The notes under the pieces were generated by a model, which saw only the letters and a list, made by a program, of their open reading frames with translations, was not told the DNA's origin and did no database searches. Of a stretch of DNA of 5,967 nucleotides, positions 5,941-5,967 are shown one piece after another; the stretch's first letter is position 1; each line of letters begins with the position of its first letter. This DNA is from Deltaproteobacteria bacterium (GTDB taxonomy: Bacteria; Desulfobacterota; Anaeroferrophillalia; Anaeroferrophillales; Tharpellaceae). The stretch spans positions 1-5,967 of the forward strand of contig JAUVDU010000117.1 of assembly GCA_030595135.1 (NCBI GenBank), in the 5' to 3' direction. The translations under genes were made by a program, and so were the position numbers.

Positions 5941-5967
5941 CCGTCATACCTCTTCAAACGGTGAACA

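Noticed and set aside
5944..5967. C-terminal codons of the upstream gene (presumably nuoG)
   Set aside because: Two different frames end in TGA within these 24 bases, and seven or fewer codons are too few to identify the gene or choose between them.

Overview
The window is a stretch of a bacterial respiratory complex I (NADH-quinone oxidoreductase, type I) operon, with every gene on the minus strand. In transcription order, from high to low coordinates, it carries nuoH, nuoI, nuoJ, nuoK, nuoL and the first 385 codons of nuoM, which runs off the left edge. This is the usual bacterial order for the membrane-arm half of the 14-gene cluster, so nuoG would be expected just beyond the right edge and nuoN beyond the left. 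All six reading frames are intact and carry the residues expected of working subunits. I see no mobile element with a transposase, no CRISPR array, no tRNA or rRNA and no foreign-looking gene.

The organism looks like a Gram-negative bacterium of moderate GC content. The separate six-gene arrangement, the NuoI sequence and the long NuoL with His-rich inserts fit a deltaproteobacterial (Desulfuromonadales-like) source, but that placement is an impression from memory of the family and not a demonstrated result.

Layout: nuoH (4954-5940) is followed by an 81-nt gap, nuoI (4396-4872), a 24-nt gap, nuoJ (3862-4371), a 13-nt gap, nuoK (3543-3848), a 196-nt gap, nuoL (1262-3346), a 104-nt gap, then nuoM (1157 to the left edge). 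NuoH and NuoI form the junction with the hydrophilic arm: NuoI holds the two last 4Fe-4S clusters (N6a, N6b) and NuoH shapes the quinone pocket. NuoJ and NuoK link this junction to the antiporter-like proton pumps NuoL and NuoM, so electron transfer to quinone is coupled to proton export.

The protein-coding part is ordinary. The less explained DNA lies in the gaps. The nuoK-nuoL gap holds a long imperfect inverted repeat (19-position outer stem plus an inner hairpin) whose three non-Watson-Crick positions are all G-U wobbles when read as plus-strand RNA, and which is not a canonical terminator. The nuoL-nuoM gap holds an extended -10 promoter-like element and a short hairpin. The nuoH-nuoI gap holds a 12-codon micro-ORF whose stop touches the nuoI ribosome binding site. 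These are candidates only; I found no convincing new biological system.
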